From assembly GCA_031277035.1 (NCBI GenBank), contig JAISLY010000038.1, positions 1-41,081 on the forward strand: DNA of 41,081 bases, read 5' to 3'. The notes below the pieces were generated by a model. The model saw only the letters and a list, made by a program, of their open reading frames with translations. It had not been told where the DNA came from and did not search any database. The translations under genes were made by a program, and so were the position numbers. Positions 1 through 8,125 of this stretch are shown in pieces (within the stretch, counting starts at the first letter, position 1; every line of letters starts with the position of its first letter). Source of the DNA: Coriobacteriales bacterium. Its GTDB lineage: Bacteria; Actinomycetota; Coriobacteriia; Coriobacteriales; UBA8131.

Positions 1-404
1 GCATGGTCGTTTTCGTCAAACCAGGTATAGGGGGTGCGAACGAACATGAGCATCAGGCCAATCAGAGCACCTGCCAGGACAAAGACCAGTTCGTGTCGTG
101 CCCGCCTGATGAAGATGAGGTAGTACAGGGCGGGGGTGGCAAAGGTAAAGGGGATGAAGATAACGCAAAACAGGCCAAGAAGTGAGTGTCCACTTGCCTG
201 TTCATAGGCCTGCACGTTTCGAAAGGCGATGGCGTCAAGTATAAGGCAGATAAGGACAAGCCCGGCGATAACCAGCTGGTTTTGATGTGAGCGAGCCCAG
301 GCGAGGGGGCCGGGAGCAGGGGCGGAGGTGGGGGCAGGGGTGGGAGCTTCGCCGCCTTCGCTGCCCGCCTCGCTCCGCCCCATCTTCTCACCGGCTGTCG
401 TCAT
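1..404 (-). CDS. Partial multi-pass membrane protein, possibly DUF2142-like (C-terminus outside window)
   Basis: Reading the minus strand from an ATG at 404-402 gives 134 residues with no stop before the window edge. The start has a good ribosome binding site (GGCGAGGG, 4 nt before ATG). Residues 1-35 are Gly/Ala/Pro-rich and cytoplasmic in character. Three hydrophobic segments follow, and the visible part ends in YTWFDENDHA. The order, a membrane segment then a charged FDExxH-type stretch, resembles the start of DUF2142 membrane proteins (PDEPAHF motif), but that is recall, not a search. It starts 26 bp after the stop of the upstream minus-strand gene, so the two are probably co-transcribed. 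Function unknown. Confidence 0.7.
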   Translation of the reverse strand, partial: MTTAGEKMGRSEAGSEGGEAPTPAPTSAPAPGPLAWARSHQNQLVIAGLVLICLILDAIAFRNVQAYEQASGHSLLGLFCVIFIPFTFATPALYYLIFIRRARHELVFVLAGALIGLMLMFVRTPYTWFDENDH

Positions 405-430
405 GGCACCCTCGCCTGAGCCCGCGCTCC

Positions 431-1438
431 CTATTCCAGAGTAAAGCTCTGGGGAATAAGGTAAACCGCCTCAGGTGTGTCGAGAGCCGGGCCCTCGCTT
501 GACAGGAAGTGAACGAGGCCGTTCTCATCTTCAAATGCCCAGATGACAACTATGGAAACGCCATCGGGGGAGATACCGTAGACCTGATATGAGGTATAGT
601 CAAGGATGTCGTACACAGCTGCCACCTCAAGATGGCGGTACCCGGTGGCTTCCATTTCTTCGTACAAAGTTGCGGCCAGAGTGTAGGCGTCGTCGTATTC
701 AGAGGAATCATAGGTCGTGAGAGTGACAATCTGGGTTCCGTTCAGATTGCTGTACTGGGTCAGTCCTGAATTATCCACATCCACAAAGTCTATCCAGGTT
801 TCCGGGACTTCCACATAGCCATCCTGCTCGTTGCCAACCTTTTTCGTCGGCCCCAAATCACTGTCCTCGTCGCCCTCGTCGCTTTCGCCCTCGTCGCTTT
901 CGGATGGGTCTGGCTCAAAGGGGATTGCCTGCGGAGGATCGGTGGCGATTTCGGGCGTTGAGGGCGTCTCGGCGATGGGCGGGTTGGGGTCAGTCTGCGT
1001 GCTCTCCAGCGAGGACCCCACGAAGTAGAGGACAACCGCGGTAAGGCAGCAGGCCAGTATCACGGTGGCGACAACGATGATAACGACAAAAGGCGCCTTG
1101 CTCTTTTTGGGCGTCTGCTGAGCGTATGCGGAGGGCGGGGGCGGCGGCTGCTGAGAGTAGGCGAAGGGCGGGGGCTGCTGAGGGTAGGCGGAATGCGGGG
1201 GAGGCGAGGGAGGAGCCACAGCCGGTTGCCCCGGCATCGAGGGCCCGGGCTGCCCCGGTTGTGGCTGCGGGTACTGAGGATATGTCGCGGACCACTGCTC
1301 GGATTGCGGCTGCCCCGGCTGTGGCTGTGGCTGCCCCGACACCAGTGGCGGCGTCTGTCCCGGCACCAGCGGCGGCGTCTGCGGGTGCTGCGGTTCCTGG
1401 GGCAGGGACCCAAAGGGGTCAAAGCTGTTTTCCGGCAC
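431..1438 (-). CDS. Membrane-anchored protein with Pro/Gln-rich cytoplasmic arm and extracytoplasmic domain
   Basis: 335 aa from a GTG start, chosen because GGGAGGG lies 5 nt upstream. Residues 1-115 are very rich in Pro and Gln with repeated PQQPPP-like units. A single membrane helix spans about 116-141 and follows a Lys-rich KKSK, giving an N-in topology. Residues 150-197 are an acidic Pro/Ser/Glu linker, and 198-335 form a compact domain opening with a GYVEVPETW-like motif. Similar domains occur in small membrane proteins of Firmicutes and Coriobacteriia with no assigned role (recall). It lies between the large surface protein upstream and the partial membrane gene downstream on the same strand. 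Function unknown; the fold may relate to PsbP/DUF1795-type domains, which is speculative. Confidence 0.8.
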   Translation of the reverse strand: MPENSFDPFGSLPQEPQHPQTPPLVPGQTPPLVSGQPQPQPGQPQSEQWSATYPQYPQPQPGQPGPSMPGQPAVAPPSPPPHSAYPQQPPPFAYSQQPPPPPSAYAQQTPKKSKAPFVVIIVVATVILACCLTAVVLYFVGSSLESTQTDPNPPIAETPSTPEIATDPPQAIPFEPDPSESDEGESDEGDEDSDLGPTKKVGNEQDGYVEVPETWIDFVDVDNSGLTQYSNLNGTQIVTLTTYDSSEYDDAYTLAATLYEEMEATGYRHLEVAAVYDILDYTSYQVYGISPDGVSIVVIWAFEDENGLVHFLSSEGPALDTPEAVYLIPQSFTLE

Positions 1439-1496
1439 GGTAGCCCTCCCTTGTCTTCGCGCATGGCCGGTGACGACCGTTTTCTCATTCCGCTCG

Positions 1497-1502
1497 ATTG
1501 TA
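1497..1502 (-). promoter_or_regulatory. Candidate -10 element (TACAAT) upstream of the 1438 start
   Basis: On the minus strand TACAAT sits about 60 nt before the GTG start at 1438, in the 120-bp gap behind the surface-protein gene. No good -35 is visible at 17 nt, so this is only a candidate. Confidence 0.3.
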
Positions 1503-1558
1503 CCCTATCAGGGCATCGTCCGCGCGAGACGGAGGGCAGACATCAAGTCGTATCTGTA

Positions 1559-4486
1559 TCACTCAAGACCATACCCCGGGCTCCTATTTTGCAGGGATAC
1601 GGCCATATGTATGATTGCAGCCAGAACGAAAGCCGCAAACGATGCGGCTATCAGCGGAGTATAGCCATCAAGCCAGGTGGTAGGGGGCTTAAACCCATCA
1701 AGCAAAAGCCAGATAAGGCTCGTGAGCAGACCCAGGACGACTGCGATTGCGCCCGTTACGAGCACGACGCTTTGGCGCGACCGCTTTGTCATGAGGGCAT
1801 ACAGCGCAAGCAGCAGGGCACCGAGCGCGGCGATGGCCGCCAGCAGTGCATTGAGCAGACTCCGGGTCACGAGGGTCGCGGGACGTTCGGGCAGTACCTG
1901 AAGCGAAAGTATCGTCTCCAGATCAGATTCCCCGTCTGGATTGTCGGTGGAAGGTGCACCCGGCGTGCGGGCACCTGGTGTGGGCGGCGACGTGGGCGAC
2001 GTGGGCGGCGTGGGCGGTGTGGGCAGCGTGGGCGCGGGTGCAGGCGGCGTATGGTCTTTTGAGCCGCCCGGCGCTGTGCTCCCTGCGCCCGAACCTCCCG
2101 CACCCGAACCTCCCGCACCCGAACCGCCCGCACCCGAACCTCCCGTGTCAGGCGGTGGTGGTGGCGGCGGCGGTGGTGGTGGCGGCGGTGGTGGTGGCGG
2201 CGGCGGTGGTGGCGGCGGTGGTGGTGGTGGCGGTGGTGGTGGCGGTGGTGGTGGCGGCGGCGGTGGGTCGTCTTTGCGATAGGTTGCCGTGACATCAAGC
2301 GGAGCGCGTATGTCATCAAAGGCCTGGTCCCAGCCGGTAAAACGGTAGCCGGCGCGCGTGGGATCTGCGGGCGCCGTGGCAGCAGAGCCGTGGGCGACCT
2401 GTTGGACGGAGAGCACCGTGGCGTCAAAATCGAGGAAGCGCACGGTGTAAAGCGTCACCTCCCACTGGGCATAAAGGTCAAGGTCGCTCTCCAGATGATA
2501 GGCGTCAAAACGATAGACATCGGCATAGGACAGGCCCGAGCCGTCGGCCTGCGTGTTCCAGCCGATAAAGGTGTGTCCGCTCCGCTCAAAACTGTTTGGT
2601 GCAAGCGTAAAGGGATGCGTGGCAATCGCCTCTGAGTCAGGCATCGTGCCCGTGCCGGTATTGGCGTGGTACCTCACGCGCCAGGTACGGCTTCCCATGA
2701 CGAAGCCGATGTCGTCGTTGTTAAACACCAGATGCTTGAACTTCAGCGTGTCGGTCTCAGGCCAGCCTGGGGAGATAGCGCGCACGGTTCCAGCAAATTC
2801 ATCTCCATCCGCAACTTTGGGTGTCGGAACGTTTGGGTAGAGGCGTTGGACAGAAACGTTGTTTGAGAAGAGCACGTTGGCGTGCTCCGGTATCGATAAA
2901 CTGCTAAACGAAAGCGCATAAATACCTCCACCGTTGCTTGCAGAGCTGTTGTCGCGAATCTCAACGGAATCGGCAAGGATAGCGCTGCAGTCGGTCCGGA
3001 CATACATCCCGCCACCTTTGGCAGAAGCGCGGTTACCCCTGATCTGCGTCGTATCGCTCAGGCGTGCCGTTGAGCTGCTGTAGAGAAGGATGCCGCCGCC
3101 AAAGCCCGCCGCGTTCTCGTTTATGCGGGCATTGCCAGAAAGTGAGAGACTGGAAGACTTGAGCGCGTAGACCCCGCCGCCGCCGTACTCTGTTGACTCG
3201 GCGATGTTGTTGTCCACCTGGGTGTCGGCTGAGAGGTTGACGGTTGACGCCTCGACGAACATGCCGCCGCCGGAATAGGTGGCGATATTGTTGTGTATCC
3301 GGGCAGAGCCGGAGAGAATGACGGTACTTTCTTCGGTGAGCAGCCCACCTCCGCTCAATGCCCTGTTGCTGTGTATCTGGCTTGAGCCATCGAGATTGAT
3401 GCTGGTCAGGTTTGTGCCATAGATGCCGCCTCCGCTGTCGGCGCTGTTGTTGTCCACCTGGGCAAAACCGGAAAGACTGATGGTGCAAAGGCCTTCGGAC
3501 ATGATGCCGCCACCGAGAAAGCTGCTGTTGGAGCTGACGCGCGCCGAACCGCTGATGGTGATGGAGGACAGGTAGGCGTAGATGCCTCCGCCATAGCTTC
3601 TTCCGGCCGTGTTGTTGCGTACCTCGGCACCCTCGCCCAGGACAATGACAGAGTTCTCAGCGGAAATGCCACCGCCGTTAGGGCCCTCGCGGCCATCGGG
3701 CCGCCCATTTTGCACGAGCACATTGATGAGGGTGAGCGTGGCGTCGGTAACGGTGAGCACCCTGTCTTCGCCCCGGCCGTCAAGGAAGTGGTGTTGCCCG
3801 GGGGCGCTCTGAATCGTAACATCCATGCCTGCCCCGATGAAGAGTGTTCTGTTGAGCAGGAAATCCTCGTAAAGCTCCATCACCCAGGGCGTGTTGCCAT
3901 TGGTGCCCACCGCGGCGATTGCGGCCGCCGGCGTGGCGTAATCCTTCCCGGCACCCACCGTGTAGACAGAAGCCAGAGGCCTCAGCTCATCGCCCGGGGC
4001 AAGGAGCACCGCGCTGTCTTCGGCAGCAGATGTCTCGGCATCGTTGGGCAGCGTTTCTGCCTGGGAGGCGTCCGGCGGCGCGGCCGACGAATCGGGAGAT
4101 GGCGGCGTTGCCTGGGAGGCGTCCGGCGGCGCGAGCCGACTGTTCTGCTCTCCCGGCACAGGGCCTGTTTCTGTCATCCCGTCAATCTGGCCAGTGCCTT
4201 GCGTTGGCGCGATGGCTCCGTCGGCGGCGACAGCCTGCGCAAAGGCCGGGACCATGCCAGAAATCAGGAGAGCCGCCATACAGAGCGCCATGAGGATTCT
4301 GATTCTGACAGTGGATTTGGAGGGGCCGTTTGCGCGGGGGCGAGTGCCGGTGCGGGGGTGGGAGCGCCTGCCTGCGCGGGGGCGGGAGCCGGTGCGAGTG
4401 CCGGTGGTGCCGGTGGTGCGAGTGCGAGTACCCTTGGTGCCGGTGGTGCCAGTGGTGCCGGTGCGGTCGTGCATGTTGGTGTTCAT
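1559..4486 (-). CDS. Large surface protein: beta-helix repeats, InlB B-repeats, polyproline tract, three C-terminal membrane helices
   Basis: 975 aa. Residues 1-57 are a basic Thr/Gly/Arg-rich leader of short repeats, followed by a signal-peptide-like segment (61-86, ending PAFAQAVA). Residues about 165-560 are 33-35-residue repeats built on GGGIYA...I.ISG.A.V..N, typical of a right-handed parallel beta-helix as in Pmp-like or pectin-lyase-fold surface proteins. Two InlB B-repeat / Listeria-Bacteroides modules follow (about 610-735; [12 protein letters not shown] and FTGWDQAF motifs). Then come 39 consecutive prolines (741-779), a GSGAG repeat linker, a Pro/Thr-rich stretch and three hydrophobic helices in the last 110 residues. 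Such proteins are usually adhesins or surface scaffolds. The three-helix anchor in place of an LPXTG signal is unusual. The start could be further downstream, near residue 60. Confidence 0.85.
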   Translation of the reverse strand: MNTNMHDRTGTTGTTGTKGTRTRTTGTTGTRTGSRPRAGRRSHPRTGTRPRANGPSKSTVRIRILMALCMAALLISGMVPAFAQAVAADGAIAPTQGTGQIDGMTETGPVPGEQNSRLAPPDASQATPPSPDSSAAPPDASQAETLPNDAETSAAEDSAVLLAPGDELRPLASVYTVGAGKDYATPAAAIAAVGTNGNTPWVMELYEDFLLNRTLFIGAGMDVTIQSAPGQHHFLDGRGEDRVLTVTDATLTLINVLVQNGRPDGREGPNGGGISAENSVIVLGEGAEVRNNTAGRSYGGGIYAYLSSITISGSARVSSNSSFLGGGIMSEGLCTISLSGFAQVDNNSADSGGGIYGTNLTSINLDGSSQIHSNRALSGGGLLTEESTVILSGSARIHNNIATYSGGGMFVEASTVNLSADTQVDNNIAESTEYGGGGVYALKSSSLSLSGNARINENAAGFGGGILLYSSSTARLSDTTQIRGNRASAKGGGMYVRTDCSAILADSVEIRDNSSASNGGGIYALSFSSLSIPEHANVLFSNNVSVQRLYPNVPTPKVADGDEFAGTVRAISPGWPETDTLKFKHLVFNNDDIGFVMGSRTWRVRYHANTGTGTMPDSEAIATHPFTLAPNSFERSGHTFIGWNTQADGSGLSYADVYRFDAYHLESDLDLYAQWEVTLYTVRFLDFDATVLSVQQVAHGSAATAPADPTRAGYRFTGWDQAFDDIRAPLDVTATYRKDDPPPPPPPPPPPPPPPPPPPPPPPPPPPPPPPPPPPPPPPDTGGSGAGGSGAGGSGAGGSGAGSTAPGGSKDHTPPAPAPTLPTPPTPPTSPTSPPTPGARTPGAPSTDNPDGESDLETILSLQVLPERPATLVTRSLLNALLAAIAALGALLLALYALMTKRSRQSVVLVTGAIAVVLGLLTSLIWLLLDGFKPPTTWLDGYTPLIAASFAAFVLAAIIHMAVSLQNRSPGYGLE
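2150..2266 (-). repeat. Polyproline-coding GGN tract (39 codons)
   Basis: The + strand is an uninterrupted run of GGT/GGC triplets that reads as 39 prolines on the minus strand. CCA and CCG/CCC codons are mixed, so it is not a pure trinucleotide run. A 15-bp repeat coding GSGAG lies directly beside it (about 2077-2149). Confidence 0.95.
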
Positions 4487-4557
4487 GGTGCCTGTCTCTT
4501 ACCTGTTGCAGTGGTCGTTCTTCTGCGGCACCCCTCTTCAGAAGGTTTTCGGCGAGC

Positions 4558-4586
4558 ATTATGCAGCGTTTCTATGGCCGAGTAAA
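4558..4586 (-). promoter_or_regulatory. Candidate promoter for the surface-protein gene
   Basis: On the minus strand TTTACT (4586-4581), a 17-bp spacer and CATAAT (4563-4558) lie about 72 nt before the ATG at 4486. Spacing fits sigma-70-type promoters; both hexamers are imperfect. Confidence 0.4.
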
Positions 4587-4780
4587 GGCAGTGCTCTCTC
4601 GAATCATCGTATTTTTGCATGCAGGAGCCAACGGCATCAGTCGGCTGCCTCTGTTATGAGCGGGAGGAGAAAAACGACCATTCCCGGCGCTTCCCGTGCT
4701 CAACGGCCCTGTTTGACACCTTGTTTCCCGGCTCGCCCAAAGCCGCGATGGCGTACAATGAGGCAGGTTATGTTTTTTCT

Positions 4781-4799
4781 GAGAAGTTTTCCGCTTCTC
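4781..4799 (+). other. Hairpin directly ahead of the hisF ribosome binding site
   Basis: Perfect 6-bp arms GAGAAG / CTTCTC enclose a 7-nt loop. The hairpin ends about 9 nt before the AAAAGGAG ribosome binding site and lies 22 bp after the TACAAT box, so it would form in the hisF leader. A translational role is possible but unproven. Confidence 0.35.
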
Positions 4800-4818
4800 C
4801 CCGGCAAAAAGGAGAAAC

Positions 4819-5664
4819 GTGCTCACCAAAAGGGTTATACCCTGCCTGGACGTCAAGGATGGTCGGGTTGTCAAAGGGGTGAATTTCATCGAGCTTCGCG
4901 ACGCGGGCGATCCGGTCGAGTTGGCGGCTGCCTATGACGAGCAGGGAGCCGACGAGGTCGTCTTTCTCGACATCACGGCGACCCACGAGGACCGTCGTAC
5001 CGTCATCGATATGGCGGCGCGCGCCAGCGAGCAGCTGCACATCCCCTACACCGTCGGCGGCGGGTTTAAGGGCCTTGCGGACATACGCACGATGATTGCG
5101 GCCGGTGCCGACAAGGTGAGCCTGAATTCGGCTGCCTTTCGCGACCCTTCCCTGATAAGCACGGCCGCGGCCGCGTTTGGTTCGCAGGCGGTGATGTGTG
5201 CCATCGACGCCAAACGTCAGACGCGCACGAGCACAGGCACGGGGGCAGGCACAGGCACGGGCACGGGGGCAGGCACAGGCACGGGCACAGGAGCAGGCAC
5301 AGGGGTGCCCGACAAGTGGGTCGTCTATCTCAATGGCGGGCGCATCAACACCGGCGCGGATGCCGTCGCCTGGGCCGTTGAGGCTGCGCGGCGCGGAGCG
5401 GGCGAGATTCTCCTGACCTCGATGGACTGCGACGGAGTACGGGAGGGCTTTGACCTTGCCCTGACCCGCGCCGTGGCGCGTGCGGTGGACATACCGGTTA
5501 TCGCAAGCGGCGGAGTAGGCTCCCTTGAGCACTTTGCCGAGGGCATATTGGAGGGCGAGGCGGATGCCGTTTTGGCTGCGAGTGTCTTTCACTTCGGCGA
5601 GCTGACCGTGCGAACCGTTAAGGAATACCTGGCAGCACAGGGCATCGCGGTGAGGCTTGATTGA
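4819..5664 (+). CDS. hisF: Imidazole glycerol phosphate synthase, cyclase subunit HisF, with repeat-coded loop insertion
   Basis: 281 aa, GTG start with AAAAGGAG 6 nt upstream. HisF takes ammonia from the HisH glutaminase and converts PRFAR to imidazole glycerol phosphate and AICAR in the cytoplasm. The (beta/alpha)8 barrel is complete. Catalytic Asp11 (CLDVKDG) and Asp130 (AIDAKR) are present, as are the phosphate-binding loops IASGG and AASVFHF. The family is usually about 253 aa. The excess is a Thr/Gly/Ala-only stretch at residues about 135-163, just after catalytic Asp130 at the top of beta-strand 5, coded by a 24-bp tandem repeat. First gene of a tight hisF-hisI-hisE cluster; hisH, hisA and the rest are not in the window. 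Confidence 0.97.
   Translation: MLTKRVIPCLDVKDGRVVKGVNFIELRDAGDPVELAAAYDEQGADEVVFLDITATHEDRRTVIDMAARASEQLHIPYTVGGGFKGLADIRTMIAAGADKVSLNSAAFRDPSLISTAAAAFGSQAVMCAIDAKRQTRTSTGTGAGTGTGTGAGTGTGTGAGTGVPDKWVVYLNGGRINTGADAVAWAVEAARRGAGEILLTSMDCDGVREGFDLALTRAVARAVDIPVIASGGVGSLEHFAEGILEGEADAVLAASVFHFGELTVRTVKEYLAAQGIAVRLD
5239..5305 (+). repeat. 24-bp tandem repeat inside hisF
   Basis: Two exact 24-bp units (5239-5262 and 5263-5286) and a diverged partial third unit code for TGAGTGTG. The length preserves the reading frame. The rest of the gene has ordinary codon composition. Confidence 0.95.
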
Positions 5665-5665
5665 G

Positions 5666-5983
5666 ATGACTGAACTCAGATATGACAAAGACGGCCTCAT
5701 ACCGGCCATCGTACAGCAGTACGACAGCGGTGAGGTGTTAATGATGGCGTGGATGAACGCCGAGGCCCTGCGGCTCACGCAGGAAAGCGGGACGACCTGG
5801 TTTTGGAGCCGTTCGCGCCAGGAACTCTGGAACAAGGGCGCGATAAGCGGCAACGTACAGACCGTAAAACGGATACGCTATGACTGCGACGCGGACTGTC
5901 TGCTCGTCGAGGTCGACAGCCCCGGCCCTGCCTGCCACACCGGGCGACGGAGCTGTTTTTACCGGGAGGTGGAGCATGGGTGA
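5666..5983 (+). CDS. hisI: Phosphoribosyl-AMP cyclohydrolase HisI
   Basis: 105 aa. Opens the adenine ring of PR-AMP, the third step of histidine synthesis. Mg-binding Asp73/Asp75/Asp77 (DCDAD) and the three zinc cysteines Cys74, Cys90 and Cys97 are all present with the family's 16- and 7-residue spacing. The ATG at 5666 is preferred over an in-frame TTG at 5657 because GGTGAGG lies 10 nt upstream of the ATG and too close to the TTG. It starts one base after the hisF stop and overlaps hisE by 8 bp, so translational coupling is likely. It is a stand-alone HisI, not the HisIE fusion. Confidence 0.96.
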   Translation: MTELRYDKDGLIPAIVQQYDSGEVLMMAWMNAEALRLTQESGTTWFWSRSRQELWNKGAISGNVQTVKRIRYDCDADCLLVEVDSPGPACHTGRRSCFYREVEHG

Positions 5984-6296
5984 GCGAACCGCAGGCGTTA
6001 TTGACGGCAATCTGGGCGAGACCCTCAGGAAGCTGACCGCGGTCATTGCCGCCCGCCGTGAGGTGCCTGAAGAAGAGAGCTACACGGCGCGACTGCTCGC
6101 CAACAAGGGGGATATTCTCTATAAAAAACTTGTTGAGGAGGCCTGCGAGCTGGCGCTGGCGGCCAAGGATGCAGACCACGACCACATCCGCTATGAGGCG
6201 GCTGACCTGCTCTATCACCTGCTTGTCCTGCTTGAGCGCGAAGCTGTGACGACGGCCGAGCTGGCCGGTGAGCTGGACGCTCGGGCTGCTCGCTAG
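5976..6296 (+). CDS. hisE: Phosphoribosyl-ATP pyrophosphohydrolase HisE
   Basis: 106 aa. Hydrolyses PR-ATP to PR-AMP and pyrophosphate, the second step of histidine synthesis, supplying HisI. It is all-alpha and MazG-like, with the conserved [13 protein letters not shown] helix and a second [14 protein letters not shown] helix. The ATG at 5976 lies inside the end of hisI (8-bp overlap) and has a strong ribosome binding site, GGGAGGTGG, immediately upstream. In-frame codons further upstream belong to the hisI coding region. Last gene of the small his operon. Unlike its neighbours it carries no low-complexity addition. Confidence 0.95.
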   Translation: MGERTAGVIDGNLGETLRKLTAVIAARREVPEEESYTARLLANKGDILYKKLVEEACELALAAKDADHDHIRYEAADLLYHLLVLLEREAVTTAELAGELDARAAR

Positions 6297-6379
6297 CCCT
6301 GCGCGCTGGCCCTGCGCGCGATTCTGTCATCACGGCAACAGCTCAGGGCAAGCGCTCACAGCCTCAGCGGCGAATGCCG

Positions 6380-6385
6380 TATAAT
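6380..6385 (+). promoter_or_regulatory. Candidate -10 element (TATAAT)
   Basis: A perfect TATAAT lies 42 bp before the ATG at 6427, in the 130-bp gap after hisE. No clear -35 is visible. It probably starts transcription of the 6427 gene and perhaps the two genes after it. Confidence 0.5.
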
Positions 6386-6426
6386 CGCGTGAGCATAAGT
6401 CGCAAAGAGACGATACGGAGCGAAGG

Positions 6427-6846
6427 ATGCCAAAGGCCGCTTCACACCAGGACTTCAGCCATGTGACGATTGGTGCGCCCGCCGCGCCGAGCGGCACACC
6501 CGCGCCCGAAGAGGAAGAGGAGCTCATCTTCATCGGCGTCGAGCCGGCCCCTTCGGCCTCTGGTGAGAGGGGCGGGGCGGCAGCGACGGCGGTAGCGGCA
6601 GCGACGGAGGCAGCGGGGGTGGTGCCGGCGGTGCGGGTGGCGGCTGCTGCGACGGACGAGGTTGGTGAGAGGGGCGGCACCGTCGAGACGCGCGAAGTTG
6701 GTGAGCCGGCCCAGACTCCCGCCGCAAAGCGCGCCGAGGATCCGCTCGGCCCGATGAGCCTTACGCAGAAGATCGTCATCGCTTTAAGCGTAGTCGGCGT
6801 CATCGTGCTGGCGGCATTTCTCGTCCAGTATTATTTCTTCACCTGA
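6427..6846 (+). CDS. Small tail-anchored membrane protein of unknown function
   Basis: 139 aa; ATG preceded by GGAGCGAAGG. The N-terminal 110 residues are Ala/Glu/Val-rich and low in complexity, with an acidic run EEEEELIFIGVE at 28-39 and repeated GERGG units. One membrane helix at about 115-137 ends at the C-terminus, so most of the protein is cytoplasmic. The DPLGPMSLTQK stretch before the helix looks conserved in small Coriobacteriia proteins (recall). It is followed after 52 bp by another membrane-anchored gene on the same strand. No function can be assigned. Confidence 0.75.
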   Translation: MPKAASHQDFSHVTIGAPAAPSGTPAPEEEEELIFIGVEPAPSASGERGGAAATAVAAATEAAGVVPAVRVAAAATDEVGERGGTVETREVGEPAQTPAAKRAEDPLGPMSLTQKIVIALSVVGVIVLAAFLVQYYFFT

Positions 6847-6898
6847 CAGGTTATGCACAGAGAAGCCACACAGATTCAGGCAGGATGGAGTTCTTCCC

Positions 6899-8032
6899 AT
6901 GAGCGAGCCGAACGAGAGCCAGTCACAAACTGAGGCGACCGCCGCCTCCGCTGCGCCGCGTCTCGATTCCGAGGCGGCTGCTTTTGAGCAGGCCGCCGCC
7001 CCCGCCACCGACCCCACCCTCGAGCCCACCTCGCCCACCGCCACCTCGCTCACCGCCACCTCGCCCACCGCCACCCCCGAGCCCGAGCCTACCCCCGAGC
7101 CCGTCCCCGCCGCGCCCATCACCGACCCCAACCCCAACCCCGCCCTCGAGCCCGACTCCGCAGAACCACCCTCACCCTTTAAGCCCATCAGCGAGCAACG
7201 TATCGAGAAGGCGCGGCGCACGCGCGTCGTGCTCACCGCGCTCATCCTCATCCTCGTCGTCGCGCTGCTCAGTCTGGGCTTCCTCGGCTACCGGATTATT
7301 GCTGACGATGCCGCTCTGCCCGCTGTTGACCTTACGCCCGCGACCGAACTCCCCGACGAGGCACTTGTTGAGCCAAGCGCGCCTGCCGAGTTGGACTTCG
7401 AGGAGACCGTGATACCCGAGCTGACGCCCCTCTTTGGTCTGACCATAGACGAGATCAAAACGAAACTGGGCTCCGACTGGGTCTTGAGCAAGACCGATGT
7501 GATCGACGACCCCGCAAACCCCGACATACGGGAGCTTGCCACCTTCTCCTTCACGGTGCAGAGCAAAGGCGCCAGCGGACAGCTTGCCTCGCCGTCGACG
7601 ATGACGATGCCGGCAACAATGGCCGATGCCGCCCTGCCAGCTGAGAGTATCTATGCCAGCTTTGACGAGGACGGTGTGTGTATCGACATCTACTACAGTT
7701 GCGACATGCGCCTGCTTGCCTACCCCCTGAAGTCCTTCGATGAGCTTCTCGCGACCCCCGACCTTGTCTTTGGTGCGCTTGCTGCTGCCGGCATCACCCC
7801 AAAGGACTTTGCCTATACTGCGCCCGACCACGAAGCGAGCATTGAGTACGACAACTCAAATTCAGAGAATCGTAAGATTATCAAGCAGACCACGATATTC
7901 AGTGGCAGGATTGATGGAGAAGACGGCCCGGTTGCCTGGACGCTTACGGTGATTTACGACTACGGTATGGGCGTGTCCGATTCGAGTGAGTATCGGGAGG
8001 CGTCAAGGATGCTGTATCTGAAGATTGCCTGA
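6899..8032 (+). CDS. Membrane-anchored protein with extracytoplasmic domain, unknown function
   Basis: 377 aa; ATG with AGGATGGAG 8 nt upstream. Residues 1-105 are a Pro/Thr/Ala/Glu-rich cytoplasmic arm containing TATSPTATP-type repeats. A basic RIEKARRTR precedes one membrane helix (109-134). An acidic linker leads to a C-terminal domain (about 170-377) with predicted alternating beta-strands, including FGLTIDEIKTKLGSDW near its start. The topology matches the 431-1438 gene: disordered arm, one helix, outside domain. It precedes the beta-propeller gene by about 90 bp and may share its transcript. I do not recognise the outside domain. Confidence 0.8.
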   Translation: MSEPNESQSQTEATAASAAPRLDSEAAAFEQAAAPATDPTLEPTSPTATSLTATSPTATPEPEPTPEPVPAAPITDPNPNPALEPDSAEPPSPFKPISEQRIEKARRTRVVLTALILILVVALLSLGFLGYRIIADDAALPAVDLTPATELPDEALVEPSAPAELDFEETVIPELTPLFGLTIDEIKTKLGSDWVLSKTDVIDDPANPDIRELATFSFTVQSKGASGQLASPSTMTMPATMADAALPAESIYASFDEDGVCIDIYYSCDMRLLAYPLKSFDELLATPDLVFGALAAAGITPKDFAYTAPDHEASIEYDNSNSENRKIIKQTTIFSGRIDGEDGPVAWTLTVIYDYGMGVSDSSEYREASRMLYLKIA

Positions 8033-8125
8033 GCGCTGTGAGTGCCGTGTGTGCACGAGCCGGGTGTACCTGAGCGCCGTGTGCGCACGAGCTGTACTAC
8101 GGGCGCTTCGAAGAAGGAGGACATG

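Larger units (their letters stand above)
4487..4818. other. Divergent intergenic region between surface gene and hisF
   Basis: 332 bp with no convincing gene. It holds a minus-strand promoter candidate at 4558-4586, a plus-strand TACAAT at 4754-4759, a hairpin at 4781-4799 and the hisF ribosome binding site. A TTGACA at 4713-4718 has no -10 at a workable distance. Confidence 0.7.

Noticed and set aside
4713-4718. Perfect TTGACA upstream of hisF
   Set aside because: The nearest TACAAT is 35 bp away, too far for one promoter.
4768-5853. 361-residue minus-strand open frame over hisF-hisI
   Set aside because: Shadow of two unmistakable enzymes; its Cys/Ala/Arg stretch is the complement of the 24-bp repeat.
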